Of a DNA stretch of 64,000 bases, positions 51,996 through 61,122 are shown piece after piece; within the stretch, counting starts at the first letter, position 1; every line of letters begins with the position of its first letter. A program made the position numbers and the translations under genes. This DNA comes from Cohnella mopanensis (GTDB lineage: Bacteria; Bacillota; Bacilli; Paenibacillales; Paenibacillaceae): positions 124,001 to 188,000 of the forward strand of contig NZ_JAKRWM010000006.1 in NCBI RefSeq assembly GCF_022352055.1, read 5' to 3'. The notes below the pieces were generated by a model. The model was not told the origin of the DNA. It was given only the letters and a program-made list of their open reading frames with translations, and did no database searches.

Positions 51996-53179
51996 CTTGC
52001 CCGGACTGCGCCGATTTGGAAAGCTAGATAGATGAAGAATAGCGTTAATACCGCTCCGATTCCCATTACGGAGTGATTGACAGGCACATTCATCTGCCTA
52101 AGCATCAAGTACAGGAACAATCCGATAACCGTCAAGGAGTTCTCCACGAAATTTTGCACGGCTATCGTTCTGCCCGAGCCGATGGCGGATTTCCCTTCCT
52201 CCTGCAACATCGTATTCAGCGGGATTAGGAAAATACCGCCCATCACCCCGGTAATGAATAGCAACGTTACCGTCAACCACAGTTCGTTCGTAAAGTTGGC
52301 GGCCATAACGGCTGAAACCATCGCGATTCCATAATAAAATCCCCGATAAAGCCTGCCCTCCGGCACTAACTTAGGCGTCAGCCAAGCACTAGCCACGACT
52401 CCGAGCGCCGTTACTCCGATAATCATCGATTGTTGGTCCGTGTCTTCGATTCCTAGATTCAAAGGAAGCCATGCTATAAGAGCAATACGCAGTACCGATG
52501 CAGTCAGCCAGAATGCCCCGGTGCCGATTAACGAGAAGCGGCTCCTGCGGCTTCGGAACAACTTGAATACATCGCGGAAAAATTGTCCTGCGGCTTGCTG
52601 ATAACGAATATCGGGATTTCCTGCCCTTACCGGGACGAGGAACGTCATGCTCAGAGACAATAAATAGATAAATAAACAAACGAGAATAGCCGGCAGGTCC
52701 GAATTCGCTGCGAGGAATCCTCCGGCAACCGTACCCAACAGGATCGCAAGGATCGTAGATCCCTCTACCTGCGCGTTTGCCCTTAACAGATCCCGTTCGT
52801 TATTCGTTAATTCCGAGAGTATGCCATACTTTCCGGGAGAATAGACGACTGCGCCTACTCCGACGAAAAAGTAGCAGAATGCGGGAGGAACCCCGACTAG
52901 CAACAACATGATTCCAGTCGCTTTAAGTATATTACCTAGCAATAAGACGTGCGACTTGGCTTTCTTATCCGCGAACGCGCCTACGATAGGAGCTAGTATA
53001 ACATAGGCAATTAAGAACGCCATTTGAATGTAGGTGACCATCCCGTCGGGATCGGACGCGCCTTCTCTTTTGACCAATCCTACGATTAAAAAGAAATTCA
53101 AGTTATCAGCGAACGCGCTTAAGAATTGCGTCCATACGACCGCATTAAGCGGCGAAAGCTTCTTTCTCAAACCCAACAA
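51971..53179 (-). CDS. LplT-like MFS transporter
   Basis: A 402-residue, 12-helix MFS protein with the N-terminal pattern of the lysophospholipid transporter LplT (LNAVVWTQFLSAFADNLNFF, APIVGAFADKKAKSHVLLLG, GAVVYSPGKYGILSELTNN). In E. coli LplT flips lysophospholipids inward; the substrate here is not proven. The start is one of the TTG codons at 53179-53176, close behind GGAGGA. Its 3' end overlaps a small convergent gene. Confidence 0.85.
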   Translation of the reverse strand: MLGLRKKLSPLNAVVWTQFLSAFADNLNFFLIVGLVKREGASDPDGMVTYIQMAFLIAYVILAPIVGAFADKKAKSHVLLLGNILKATGIMLLLVGVPPAFCYFFVGVGAVVYSPGKYGILSELTNNERDLLRANAQVEGSTILAILLGTVAGGFLAANSDLPAILVCLFIYLLSLSMTFLVPVRAGNPDIRYQQAAGQFFRDVFKLFRSRRSRFSLIGTGAFWLTASVLRIALIAWLPLNLGIEDTDQQSMIIGVTALGVVASAWLTPKLVPEGRLYRGFYYGIAMVSAVMAANFTNELWLTVTLLFITGVMGGIFLIPLNTMLQEEGKSAIGSGRTIAVQNFVENSLTVIGLFLYLMLRQMNVPVNHSVMGIGAVLTLFFIYLAFQIGAVRASYSRNEMR

Positions 53180-53326
53180 CTTCCTCCACCCTTTCTATTC
53201 AGCCCCCTTATTATACTCTTTCACTATTGGTTCGTCTTTATTAGATGTTACTTTTTTACATAAGATTTAGACTTGGTCACTCGTTTGACAAAAACGGTCT
53301 CGCGACGTTATGCTTAAACCCACAAG

Positions 53327-53341
53327 TGATAATGATTATCA
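53327..53341 (+). promoter_or_regulatory. Perfect 7-1-7 Fur box
   Basis: TGATAATGATTATCA matches the TGATAATnATTATCA Fur consensus of Bacillus exactly, 24 bp before the FhuF-like start. Iron-dependent repression is expected. Confidence 0.9.
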
Positions 53342-53364
53342 TAATCAGAGTAGGTGAAATCCCC

Positions 53365-54156
53365 TTGGACTTGAAAATGTTCGAAGAGCATTTCCATATC
53401 TCAACCAGCGGCTCGGACGATCCGATCCTATCCGTCCCGCTGACAGACGTACTTCATGCTGACAAAATGAAAGAAGTATTACAGCAGGGATCGATATTGG
53501 TGAAAGGAATCGGTCTCGAGCTCGCCGTCTCTTTCATCGGCCTAGCTTTCTTCGGTCTCGCGGCTACCAAGCAGATCGTCATGTCCCAATATAATCGAAA
53601 ATTGGATCTCTCCCTGGACAATTTAACGCTACAATTAGAAGCCCATAATGATCACGCCCATGTCGTCTTCCAAATCAAGGAGCTGAAGTGGATCGACCTG
53701 CCAACGATCGACCGAGATGCGGCTATGGTAGAGGAATGGACGCGTTACTTCTCCGACACCGTGAATCCGCTCGTTGAAACGGCAGCTTCCGCGGCAGGAT
53801 TGAAACCAGCCATCATCTGGAACCAATACGGCGCCCGAATCGCATATGTCATGGATTACTTGCGGCAAATCACTCCCGAAGGGCCTCTCCGACAAGTGAT
53901 CGACGCCGATTATTTGTTGTTGGCCGGACTGCCCGGGGAAACCTTTAATCGCAGGAAGAACCCCTTCGACCACACGCCTTGTTACCTTGACAGCCCCTAC
54001 AGTCCCGGGAGTCAAATCATCTTAAGATCGGCATGCTGCATGTATTATAAACGAGAGAATGGAACAAAATGTTACAACTGCCCTATCCTCAAAGTGGATG
54101 AACGCGCTGAGCTGAAGTTGAAAATCGAATCGGCAAGGGAAGGACAGACCGCTTAA
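53365..54156 (+). CDS. FhuF-like ferric siderophore reductase ([2Fe-2S])
   Basis: A 263-residue protein with the FhuF C-terminal cluster motif CC-x10-C-x2-C (Cys224, 225, 236, 239 in RSACCMYYKRENGTKCYNC). FhuF releases iron from imported ferric siderophores in the cytosol. The start is TTG 53365 with AGGTG eight bases before it; upstream in-frame codons lie within the Fur box and are not used. No siderophore uptake genes are adjacent, but the Fur box confirms iron control. Confidence 0.88.
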   Translation: MDLKMFEEHFHISTSGSDDPILSVPLTDVLHADKMKEVLQQGSILVKGIGLELAVSFIGLAFFGLAATKQIVMSQYNRKLDLSLDNLTLQLEAHNDHAHVVFQIKELKWIDLPTIDRDAAMVEEWTRYFSDTVNPLVETAASAAGLKPAIIWNQYGARIAYVMDYLRQITPEGPLRQVIDADYLLLAGLPGETFNRRKNPFDHTPCYLDSPYSPGSQIILRSACCMYYKRENGTKCYNCPILKVDERAELKLKIESAREGQTA

Positions 54157-54170
54157 ATACATCATGAACT

Positions 54171-54200
54171 AAACCGGCTGGATGACCAGCCGGTTTATTC
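54171..54200 (+). terminator. Terminator after the FhuF-like gene
   Basis: AAACCGGCTGG (54171-54181) pairs with CCAGCCGGTTT (54186-54196) around a 4-base loop, then ATTC. It also lies close to the end of the convergent kinase-like gene. Confidence 0.85.
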
Positions 54201-54215
54201 GCGTATGCTTTATAT

Positions 54216-54770
54216 TTAACGTCTGTAAGGTTTGACCGCTTCGCAAATGAGCTCTATCGTACGGTTTAAGTCCACGTTCTCGAAGACATGCTCGCACGAT
54301 TTACGATAAGTTACTTCTTCCATGTAATGTTCCAAGTAGTTCTCTACGACCTCGTATCCGACGCCTTTGCTTTCCAGACGTTCGCGCACCGTTTGTTTGT
54401 CCACATAGATGAATAATCGTACAACTTTGTCCCCGTAACGTTGTTTAAGCGCAGACGCCCCTTCCCGGTTAAGAATGAGGTACACGTCCCGCTCCCCTGT
54501 TAATGCCGATTCCAAATCCTGAAGCAGTACGCCGTATTTGTTCTTATCAATCATCACCGTCTGTACGAACTTGCCTGCCTGCTCCCATTCATCGAATTGC
54601 TCACGACTAATATATTGATAATCGCCATCAGGTTGGTCTGGATTACGAGGCACGCGGGTCGTACAGGATCGCACCGACACCCAACCGAGCTTCTCTCCCG
54701 TCTTCCGGGCAACCGTTTTACGTCCTGATCCGCTAGTACCGGTTAATACGAAGATCGTTGGCTTCGACAT
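54216..54770 (-). CDS. Guanylate kinase-like protein
   Basis: A 184-residue protein of the GMP-kinase fold with P-loop GTSGSGRKT (11-19), the SVRSCTTRVPR GMP-binding segment, DYQYISREQFDEWEQAG and IYVDKQTVRERLESKG near the lid. Housekeeping Gmk in Bacilli has a similar length; this may be a second, specialised copy. The ATG at 54770 has GGGGGTG before it; the frame is open to 54785. It stands alone. Confidence 0.8.
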   Translation of the reverse strand: MSKPTIFVLTGTSGSGRKTVARKTGEKLGWVSVRSCTTRVPRNPDQPDGDYQYISREQFDEWEQAGKFVQTVMIDKNKYGVLLQDLESALTGERDVYLILNREGASALKQRYGDKVVRLFIYVDKQTVRERLESKGVGYEVVENYLEHYMEEVTYRKSCEHVFENVDLNRTIELICEAVKPYRR

Positions 54771-55007
54771 AAGAAGCACCCCCATTTCATGGTTCGTACT
54801 ATATATATCGGCATTTTACCTAGTGAATGTTTAATGTTGTCAAATGGTTGCCGCGCATGGGCTATACGACTTAGGACCTAGAGGAAACACAACCTAAGAC
54901 CGCACGTGTCTCCCGGCACATTAGTCATCCCGGCTGTATCAAACCCTTCTCAATTATGATTAGCTTATAAAGCCACCATTTGGCAAATGATAATCAGGAG
55001 GATCCTC

Positions 55008-56234
55008 ATGCGTCGCTTGACCGTATTTGCATTAATGATTACCTTATTTTGCACAAGCAGCATTGCTTATGCGCAACAACAATTGCCCTTCAAGGATATT
55101 AAAGGCCATTGGGCCGAGAAAACGATAACCGACATGGTCAATAAAGGGATTCTGGACGGCTATCCTAACGGAACCTTCCAACCCAATCAACCCGTTAAAG
55201 TCGACCAATTCATCAAGATGCTCATCCTCTCTTACTCCGATCTGCATCAGAACGGGGAACGAAGCTGGACGCCCAGCTTCTTGCAATCGTTGAGTTCGGA
55301 GAATCAGACGATCATTAAGCAAGATTACCGTTATTATAATTTCAAACCGGCTACGGTAGGCTACTGGGCCAAACCCTACATTGATGTCGCGAGCGATCTT
55401 CATTTCTTGAACAGAAGCCGTTACAGCGATTTCCAAAGCGATATGACTCGGGAGAACGTAGCGGAAATCATCTACTATACGCTTCAGGAAACGGAATTTC
55501 TGGAGGATAGCCAATTCAGCCAGAAGCTCGCTCAATCGTACGGGGATTTAATGAGCGCATCGGAACGCGAGCAGAAATTCATCGCGGAGGCTTTGGCCAA
55601 AGGAATTATGCAGGGCTATCCGAACGGTTACTTCGGTGTTGGCGACAAAGTCACCCGAGCGCAATCGCTTGTGCTCCTGAATAGGCTCACGAACAAAAAA
55701 GAAAGAATCGCCGTTACAAACTCCTCCGCGGACCGGCTTCAACTGTCCGTGCCTACGATCGGCGGGGGAACGAAAGTAATCGTATTCCCCGACCAAAGAA
55801 TGCGGGATGCCTACGACGTGCTGAAGCAGGCAGGTCAATTAAGAGGCGCAAATCATGAGTTGCTGGACACGACGCTTCGGTTGTACAAAGACCAGAAGGA
55901 GAAAGACAGCGTAACGGCATCGTCCTCCGGGAAAACGAAGCAGCAGGAAGAAGTCGCTTTATGGCTAGATCCTCTATACAACACCTACGGGATTACGATT
56001 CAACTTCGCGAAGGTACATTTGCACGTAATGAGGAAGCGGTCGAAACGTTCTCTAACTACTTGTTCGGATATAACGCCGCTACTTTCCACAAATGGTTTA
56101 CTGAAGTTTGCACCCATGTGGAAGCCGGAACGATCGTATCCTCTAAGCAAGTTACTATCGGCAACGATACGGTTAACATTAGCATCGATGCCAACACCAA
56201 GACCGTTATCTTCTCTATCGCCAAGAAAAGTTAG
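55008..56234 (+). CDS. Secreted SLH-domain protein
   Basis: A 408-residue exported protein. A signal peptide (1-24, ending YAQ) is followed by S-layer-homology repeats: FKDIKGHWAEKTITDM with DGYPNGTFQPNQPVKVDQFI, a second around YIDVASDLHFLNRSRYSDFQ, and a third KGIMQGYPNGYFGVGDKVTR. Such repeats bind pyruvylated cell-wall polymer. The C-terminal half (VPTIGGGTKVIVFPDQRMRD onward) is not recognised. AGGAGG precedes the ATG at 55008. Confidence 0.88.
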   Translation: MRRLTVFALMITLFCTSSIAYAQQQLPFKDIKGHWAEKTITDMVNKGILDGYPNGTFQPNQPVKVDQFIKMLILSYSDLHQNGERSWTPSFLQSLSSENQTIIKQDYRYYNFKPATVGYWAKPYIDVASDLHFLNRSRYSDFQSDMTRENVAEIIYYTLQETEFLEDSQFSQKLAQSYGDLMSASEREQKFIAEALAKGIMQGYPNGYFGVGDKVTRAQSLVLLNRLTNKKERIAVTNSSADRLQLSVPTIGGGTKVIVFPDQRMRDAYDVLKQAGQLRGANHELLDTTLRLYKDQKEKDSVTASSSGKTKQQEEVALWLDPLYNTYGITIQLREGTFARNEEAVETFSNYLFGYNAATFHKWFTEVCTHVEAGTIVSSKQVTIGNDTVNISIDANTKTVIFSIAKKS

Positions 56235-56256
56235 TTGAAGCCAACGCAGGACACAA

Positions 56257-56326
56257 GAAATGCACCCCATGGAATGGACATTGAGACAAAACCTTTCAAT
56301 GATGTCCTATTCTAGGGGTGCATTTC
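56257..56326. repeat. 70-bp imperfect inverted repeat
   Basis: GAAATGCACCCC (56257-56268) and GGGGTGCATTTC (56315-56326) are perfect 12-bp arms; the pairing continues with mismatches to GGACAT/ATGTCC. It lies 23 bp after the SLH gene stop. It could act as its terminator, but the size and the outward-facing perfect ends also fit a small mobile-element remnant. Confidence 0.6.
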
Positions 56327-56365
56327 CTATTCGTCGTGTTTGCGAGGACCTGCGTCCGGTTCAAA

Positions 56366-56401
56366 AAGACAAAAAGAAAAAGAGCACCTCTCGCGGTGCT
56401 C
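56366..56401 (-). terminator. Terminator after the ydjO-like gene
   Basis: GAGCACC (56382-56388) and GGTGCTC (56395-56401) with TTTTTCTTTTTG on the minus-strand exit side, 15 bp past the stop. Confidence 0.85.
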
Positions 56402-56415
56402 TCCAACAAGTTTGG

Positions 56416-56646
56416 TTATCCGATTGTAACGCCTTTACGAGTGGATTTCTGATCCTTGCTCGTGTTTACAAGCTGAGGAAGCATCTTCATCCCGCTTTCC
56501 ATCGGCTTGTGGCAAATGCCGCAAGTCGGCGCTGTTTCGAAAGCGAAATTATCTCTCATCCACCCATTGCAATCATCACTCGTACAGGACCAGATCGCCG
56601 TCATTTCTTCAGGAATTTCTTCGAACACCTTTTTCCGTGAGTACAT
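56416..56646 (-). CDS. ydjO: YdjO-like cold-inducible protein
   Basis: A 76-residue protein with the YdjO pattern: MYSRKKVFEEIPEEMTAIWS, then two Cys pairs (CTSDDC and CGICH) that could bind zinc around GWMRDNFAFE. YdjO family genes in Bacilli are cold-inducible; the function is unknown. It lies just downstream of a cold-shock gene on the same strand, past that gene's terminator, which suggests shared cold regulation. GGAGAAGGGGG precedes the ATG. Confidence 0.85.
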   Translation of the reverse strand: MYSRKKVFEEIPEEMTAIWSCTSDDCNGWMRDNFAFETAPTCGICHKPMESGMKMLPQLVNTSKDQKSTRKGVTIG

Positions 56647-56679
56647 GGACGAGCCCCCTTCTCCATTAGCATAACCTAA

Positions 56680-56716
56680 AAAAATGCCCTTAACTAACCG
56701 TTAAGGGCATTTTTGT
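56680..56716 (-). terminator. Terminator after the cold-shock gene
   Basis: AAAAATGCCCTTAAC and GTTAAGGGCATTTTT form a 15-bp perfect stem with a 5-base loop (about 56680-56714). Confidence 0.9.
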
Positions 56717-56723
56717 ACTGGAT

Positions 56724-56924
56724 TTACAGTTTAACAACGTTCTCCGCTTGTGGTCCGCGGTTGCCTTGTACCACGTTGAATTGAACGCGTTGTCCTTCGT
56801 CCAAAGTTTTGAAGCCTTCACCCGTGATCGCGCTGAAGTGCACGAATACGTCGTTGCCGCCTTCAACCTCGATAAAACCGAAGCCTTTGTCTGCATTGAA
56901 CCATTTCACTGTACCTGTTTGCAT
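56724..56924 (-). CDS. Cold-shock protein (CspA/CspB family)
   Basis: A 66-residue OB-fold RNA chaperone starting [20 protein letters not shown]. The RNP1 motif KGFGFIEV and RNP2 DVFVHFSAI are intact, so it should bind single-stranded RNA and keep it unfolded in the cold. The ATG at 56924 follows TTGGAGGTG; the frame is open to 56939. It has a long AT-rich leader with a perfect hairpin (56959-56982) and a strong terminator. Confidence 0.96.
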   Translation of the reverse strand: MQTGTVKWFNADKGFGFIEVEGGNDVFVHFSAITGEGFKTLDEGQRVQFNVVQGNRGPQAENVVKL

Positions 56925-56958
56925 GTAATTCACCTCCAACTTCTATTGCCTCATGAAC

Positions 56959-56982
56959 TTTTTTATTCATACGAATAAAAAA
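56959..56982 (-). promoter_or_regulatory. AU-rich hairpin in the cold-shock leader
   Basis: TTTTTTATTC (56959-56968) and GAATAAAAAA (56973-56982) form a perfect 10-bp stem with an ATAC loop, 35 bases upstream of the start. The stem is weak at high temperature and stable in the cold, so it might act as an RNA thermometer. The wider leader 56925-57222 holds no convincing ORF. Confidence 0.45.
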
Positions 56983-57222
56983 TCCACAACATGGCGAGGG
57001 TTTAATTCAAAATTATAACCCTTTCCATTTTGTGAATCCAGGTCACGATTTCGATAGTTTTTACTATAACAGGTTCCCTCATAAAAAGCAAACTTAATTA
57101 TCTGCTTACGTAACCATCCACACAACTCCTTTTTCCCTATAACAATAGCCGGATACAAGCGACGCTTCATCTACAAGCGCCGCTGGTTTAGTTTACCCTT
57201 CTTAGAAGGTTATATGCGCCTT

Positions 57223-58701
57223 TTATTGTCCTAGGTTAACCGGGCTGGCAACCGTTGCCCAGTCCCCTATCGGGGTTACAGCATACTTTTTGCCGACTTG
57301 CAGTTGGCCGTCGTTAAGAAGATCGAATACGCCGACCGCACCTTTGCGGGACTGGAATTTATATTGCGCCGTTAGCACCGTTCCATCATCGGCCGTCAGC
57401 GTGACTCCGCGTCCTGCGAACAATTCGTCTTTGGGATCCGCAGCCAACGTAATTTCAAGCGAAGTGGCGCTTGTTTGCTTGGCGCTCTCGATAACGAGTG
57501 GAGCGGCTTGCTGAGCCACGAAAGTCTGATTCTTCAGCGTAAACCAATCCGCCGTTACCGTATAAGAAGTTCCAACCTTCAAAGATTGACCTGCAGGCAA
57601 CCGGAATTTCGCACCCTGGCGGCCATCCGTAGATTGGGTGAACGGCACATAGGCTGCCACAATCGGTTCACCGCCTTGCGGTGTGATTGTTGCCACGCGA
57701 TCTCTAAGGGAAGAAATGATTTGAAAGGCTTGTCCGTTGTATTGATTGTCCTCGTCCAGCGCGAAGGCTAAGGAGCCGCGTCCGCCAGCATAAGCTTGGA
57801 TCACATACCCGTAATCCACCACGCCGTCAGTCCTAAGCGATTCGACCTCGAACGTGTCCGACGTTACAGAACGCGTGGAATCCATGCGGATATTCTCTTG
57901 GCTGGATGCGAATGAACCAGCCATTTTGCCTTTATAGGAGAATGTATATGTCGTAGCCGCCTTCTGAGTCGTTACCGGTACGATATAAGTCGAAATCGAG
58001 CCGCTTTTCAGCCGGGGGACGTTGACGATTTGCAAACCGTTATTGAAAGTCAAGTTTTTTTGGGCCAAATCCAGATTCGCTTCTTCCTCGGCGATAGGCT
58101 TGGACAAGACAATCTCTACCGTCATTTTACTAAGCGACTTGACGCGCATCACTTTAACCGGCGCATTTGCCAGAGCTTCCTGAGCGGAGGTAACGACTTG
58201 CGCGATCTCCGCGCGGGTTATGACCGCCAGAGGAGAGTATTGAGACAGCCATGAAGTAACGGTCGCCATATCTATTTGGGTAATGCGAGAAACTACAAGC
58301 GCCAGCTGAGCTTGAGTAACAGGTGCAGCAGGCTTGAATGTAGTGGCTGAGGTTCCATTCATGATTCCGAGTCCGCTTATGACGTTGATATACTGCGAAT
58401 GCCAAGCTCCGTTAGGGACGTCGGAGAATGTTTTTGCCGTAGCGCTTCCTAGCTCTAGCTTGAAGGCTAGCTGCGCGATCTTAGCCAACTCCGCGCGGCT
58501 TGCTTGTTGCTCAGGCTTCAACCCTTGCGTTCCGTATCCGTTCAGCACGCCCTGCCTCACCAATTCATTCATTGCCGCTTCGCCATTAACGGCCATAGCC
58601 GCATTCGTCGTATCTGCTTCTGCAGCGAAGGCTTGTCCGGCAACCGTTGCGCCTACCGCCGCAACCAGCGCCATCGAAACAATCTTCTTATTGATCTTCA
58701 T
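57223..58701 (-). CDS. Secreted SLH-domain protein with Ig-like C-terminal half
   Basis: A 492-residue exported protein starting MKINKKIVSMALVAAVGATV at 58701 (AGAGGAGTG upstream); the signal peptide ends FAAE. Two SLH-like repeats follow (AAMNELVRQGVLNGYG with AELAKIAQL, and FSDVPNGAWHSQYINVISGL with APVTQAQLALVV). The C-terminal half (about 190-492) is beta-rich, with repeated PVTTQKAATTYTFSYK-type and VGTSYTVTADW-type strands like bacterial Ig-like or SbsC-type domains. It should be a cell-wall-attached surface protein. The adjacent two-component system may regulate it. Confidence 0.87.
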   Translation of the reverse strand: MKINKKIVSMALVAAVGATVAGQAFAAEADTTNAAMAVNGEAAMNELVRQGVLNGYGTQGLKPEQQASRAELAKIAQLAFKLELGSATAKTFSDVPNGAWHSQYINVISGLGIMNGTSATTFKPAAPVTQAQLALVVSRITQIDMATVTSWLSQYSPLAVITRAEIAQVVTSAQEALANAPVKVMRVKSLSKMTVEIVLSKPIAEEEANLDLAQKNLTFNNGLQIVNVPRLKSGSISTYIVPVTTQKAATTYTFSYKGKMAGSFASSQENIRMDSTRSVTSDTFEVESLRTDGVVDYGYVIQAYAGGRGSLAFALDEDNQYNGQAFQIISSLRDRVATITPQGGEPIVAAYVPFTQSTDGRQGAKFRLPAGQSLKVGTSYTVTADWFTLKNQTFVAQQAAPLVIESAKQTSATSLEITLAADPKDELFAGRGVTLTADDGTVLTAQYKFQSRKGAVGVFDLLNDGQLQVGKKYAVTPIGDWATVASPVNLGQ

Positions 58702-58960
58702 GATGCGAATCACTCCTCTTGATTTGTTTAACGTTGCTCACAGACTTCATCTTAAGCGGTCATTCTAAACTCAGCCTAAACGGGATATTAATCATTTCTT
58801 AAATCCATCCAATCATTTGATTAAATCATTGCAAGAGCACCGATTGCCGCTATCGCCACATCCGCAATCGCCTTAAATAAAAAAGAGATCTTCCGATAAG
58901 TCGAGTGACTTATTCGAAAAACCCCTTGCTTACAAACGATAGGAGAGTTCCCAGGTTGAA

Positions 58961-59650
58961 TCACACCGTAAACCGGTACCCCGCCCCCCACACGGTCTCT
59001 ATATATTGAGGATCGGATGGATCCGTTTCGATCTTCTCTCTCAACTTGCGAATATGAACGGTAACGGTCGAAAGATCCCCTGCGGCATCGAACCCCCATA
59101 GTTGCTCGAACAGATGCTCCTTGCTGAATACCCGGTTAGGATGATCGGCGAGAAAAGTGAGGAGGTCGAATTCCTTCGCGGTTACCGTTATCTCCTTATC
59201 GTTAACGAATACGCGGTGCGCCGCGCGGTCAATTTTCAATCCGCGGATGTTGATTTCATTCAACCGCGCTATAGGGTCACCCCTCAGACGGTCATAACGT
59301 GCTAAATGCGCCTTAACTCGGGCCACCATCTCGCCGGGACTGAACGGCTTGATCATGTAATCGTCTGCCCCCAGCCCAAGTGCGCGAATTTTGTCCAACT
59401 CTTCCTTCTTGGCGGAAATGAATATAATCGGAATGTCGATCTTCGACCGGATTGTCCGGCACACCTCGAATCCATCGGCCTTGGGCAACATGATGTCGAG
59501 CAGAATCAGATCGTATTGATTGCTTAACGATTGCCTAATCCCCGCATCCCCGTCCGCCACGATATCCGCGGCGAACCCGTTGATCTCCAAGTAATCCCTT
59601 TGTAGCTGGGCGATGCTCGGCTCATCTTCTATGATCAATATTTTTTTCAA
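58961..59650 (-). CDS. OmpR/PhoB-family response regulator
   Basis: A 229-residue regulator with receiver Asp52 (ILLDIMLPKADG), conserved Lys in IKPFSPGEM, and a winged-helix domain (about 130-229: RVFSKEHLFEQLWGFDAAGD, then TVTVHIRKLREKIE). The start is a TTG at 59650 that overlaps the kinase stop (TTGA). It forms a pair with the HAMP kinase and lies beside an SLH gene. A small hairpin follows its stop. Confidence 0.93.
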   Translation of the reverse strand: MKKILIIEDEPSIAQLQRDYLEINGFAADIVADGDAGIRQSLSNQYDLILLDIMLPKADGFEVCRTIRSKIDIPIIFISAKKEELDKIRALGLGADDYMIKPFSPGEMVARVKAHLARYDRLRGDPIARLNEINIRGLKIDRAAHRVFVNDKEITVTAKEFDLLTFLADHPNRVFSKEHLFEQLWGFDAAGDLSTVTVHIRKLREKIETDPSDPQYIETVWGAGYRFTV

Positions 59651-61122
59651 ATGTCCGTCCCCCCTTCCAATCGCTTTAACGTGAACGAAAGGGTCGTCCC
59701 TTCGCCTTCCCGACTCGTGGCCCAGATGCTGCCGCCATGCTCGTGAATGATTTGTTTGACGATGGAGAGCCCGAGTCCGCTTCCGCCCGTCTGCAAACTC
59801 CTCGACTGCTCAGCCCGATAAAATCGCTCAAAAATATACGGAACCGCTTCAGCCTCGATCCCCGGACCATTATCGCTCAACTCGACGAGAATTTCATCGT
59901 GTGACAGGACGGATAACGTAATCCGAATCTCTTTAAGAGGCTTGTCCATGTACTTCACGCTGTTGTCCGTCATATTGAACATCGCTCGCTTAAGCTTATC
60001 TCGGTCGACTTTGGCATACAGCGGACCGCCATGCGGAGAGAGGTATCGAATGGAGATTTGCCGCTCGGCCAGATCCATCTCCAACTCCTCTACCAAGTCC
60101 TCCATATACCGCCCGATATTCACCTTCTCGAAGTTAAACGGAACTTTCCCCAGATCAAGCTTAGAGAACAAAAACAACTCGTCGATCAACCGATCCATCG
60201 CGACGGCTTTGGAATAGATCGTCGACAAATAATTGTCCAGCTTGTCCGGCGTATTGGCCACCCCATCCCGAATCCCTTCCACATAACCTTTAATCGTCGT
60301 GATTGGCGTCTTCAGGTCGTGGGATATATTCGACAGCAATTCCTTGCGATTCTCCTCGTATTGTAGCTGCAGCTTGACCGACTGCTCCAACCTCCGCCGC
60401 ATTTCCTCGAACGAATGAAACAATTGTCCGATCTCGTCTCGAGAACCCGTGCGGACCTCGAACGCCAAGTCTCCTTCACGTATTTGATCCGTAGCTTGCT
60501 TCAGCTCTTTAAGAGGATTAACGATGCTTCGCGAAACGAAATAATTAAGCAAACCATTCACGAGCAACGGCAATATCAATAAGAGTGCGATCATGACCGG
60601 AAACCACTCGCTCGTCATTTCTCCGTAGGGGCTGACTTGCTTTACGATGTAAATACTGCCGGGAGTTTGATTAGGGAATAGAAAATCGAATTTCACGTAC
60701 GTAAAAAACCGATCGTCCGCCGACCAGGTCCCCCGTACATTAATATTGACCATCTCGTACGGTGGCAGTTCGACGGCTGCGCTCGACAACTTAAGTGCCG
60801 GCGTGGCATATAGGATGCGTTCGTCCTCCCTCACGATCAAGCCGGATTGTACCGAGGGCAACCGGATATCGAGGGTGGACAACAACTCTGCGTCAAATAG
60901 GCGATTCGGGGTTTTCTTCGCTAAGTACCTTACTTCGTCGAAAGCATTTTGCTCTTCTATGGATATTGGTTTAAGCGCGTACTGCTTGTCGAATAAATTG
61001 CGGACTCCGGTCAAATCGCCCGTAATGGCGATCGCCACCGTTAGCAGCAACGCCAGGATCGACAGCACGGATACGAGCATCATAACCGTGTAAGAAAGCA
61101 GCATTCGCCTCCGGATCGGCAT
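59647..61122 (-). CDS. HAMP-containing sensor histidine kinase
   Basis: A 491-residue kinase with a first helix (10-33), an extracytoplasmic sensor, a second helix (about 175-198), HAMP (NPLKELKQATDQIREGDLAF), the H box with phospho-acceptor His in LSNISHDLKTPI and the ATPase boxes NMTDNSVKY, LSDNGPGIE and GSGLGLSIVKQ. GAGGAG precedes the ATG. It is co-transcribed with its OmpR-type partner. The signal is unknown. Confidence 0.94.
   Translation of the reverse strand: MPIRRRMLLSYTVMMLVSVLSILALLLTVAIAITGDLTGVRNLFDKQYALKPISIEEQNAFDEVRYLAKKTPNRLFDAELLSTLDIRLPSVQSGLIVREDERILYATPALKLSSAAVELPPYEMVNINVRGTWSADDRFFTYVKFDFLFPNQTPGSIYIVKQVSPYGEMTSEWFPVMIALLLILPLLVNGLLNYFVSRSIVNPLKELKQATDQIREGDLAFEVRTGSRDEIGQLFHSFEEMRRRLEQSVKLQLQYEENRKELLSNISHDLKTPITTIKGYVEGIRDGVANTPDKLDNYLSTIYSKAVAMDRLIDELFLFSKLDLGKVPFNFEKVNIGRYMEDLVEELEMDLAERQISIRYLSPHGGPLYAKVDRDKLKRAMFNMTDNSVKYMDKPLKEIRITLSVLSHDEILVELSDNGPGIEAEAVPYIFERFYRAEQSRSLQTGGSGLGLSIVKQIIHEHGGSIWATSREGEGTTLSFTLKRLEGGTDI

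Noticed and set aside
56967-57170. Small minus-strand ORF in the cold-shock leader
   Set aside because: It lies within the probable untranslated leader, has no ribosome site and shows no family pattern.
58821-59099. 92-codon minus ORF overlapping the end of the OmpR-type regulator
   Set aside because: It is an out-of-frame shadow of the regulator's 3' end without a start signal.
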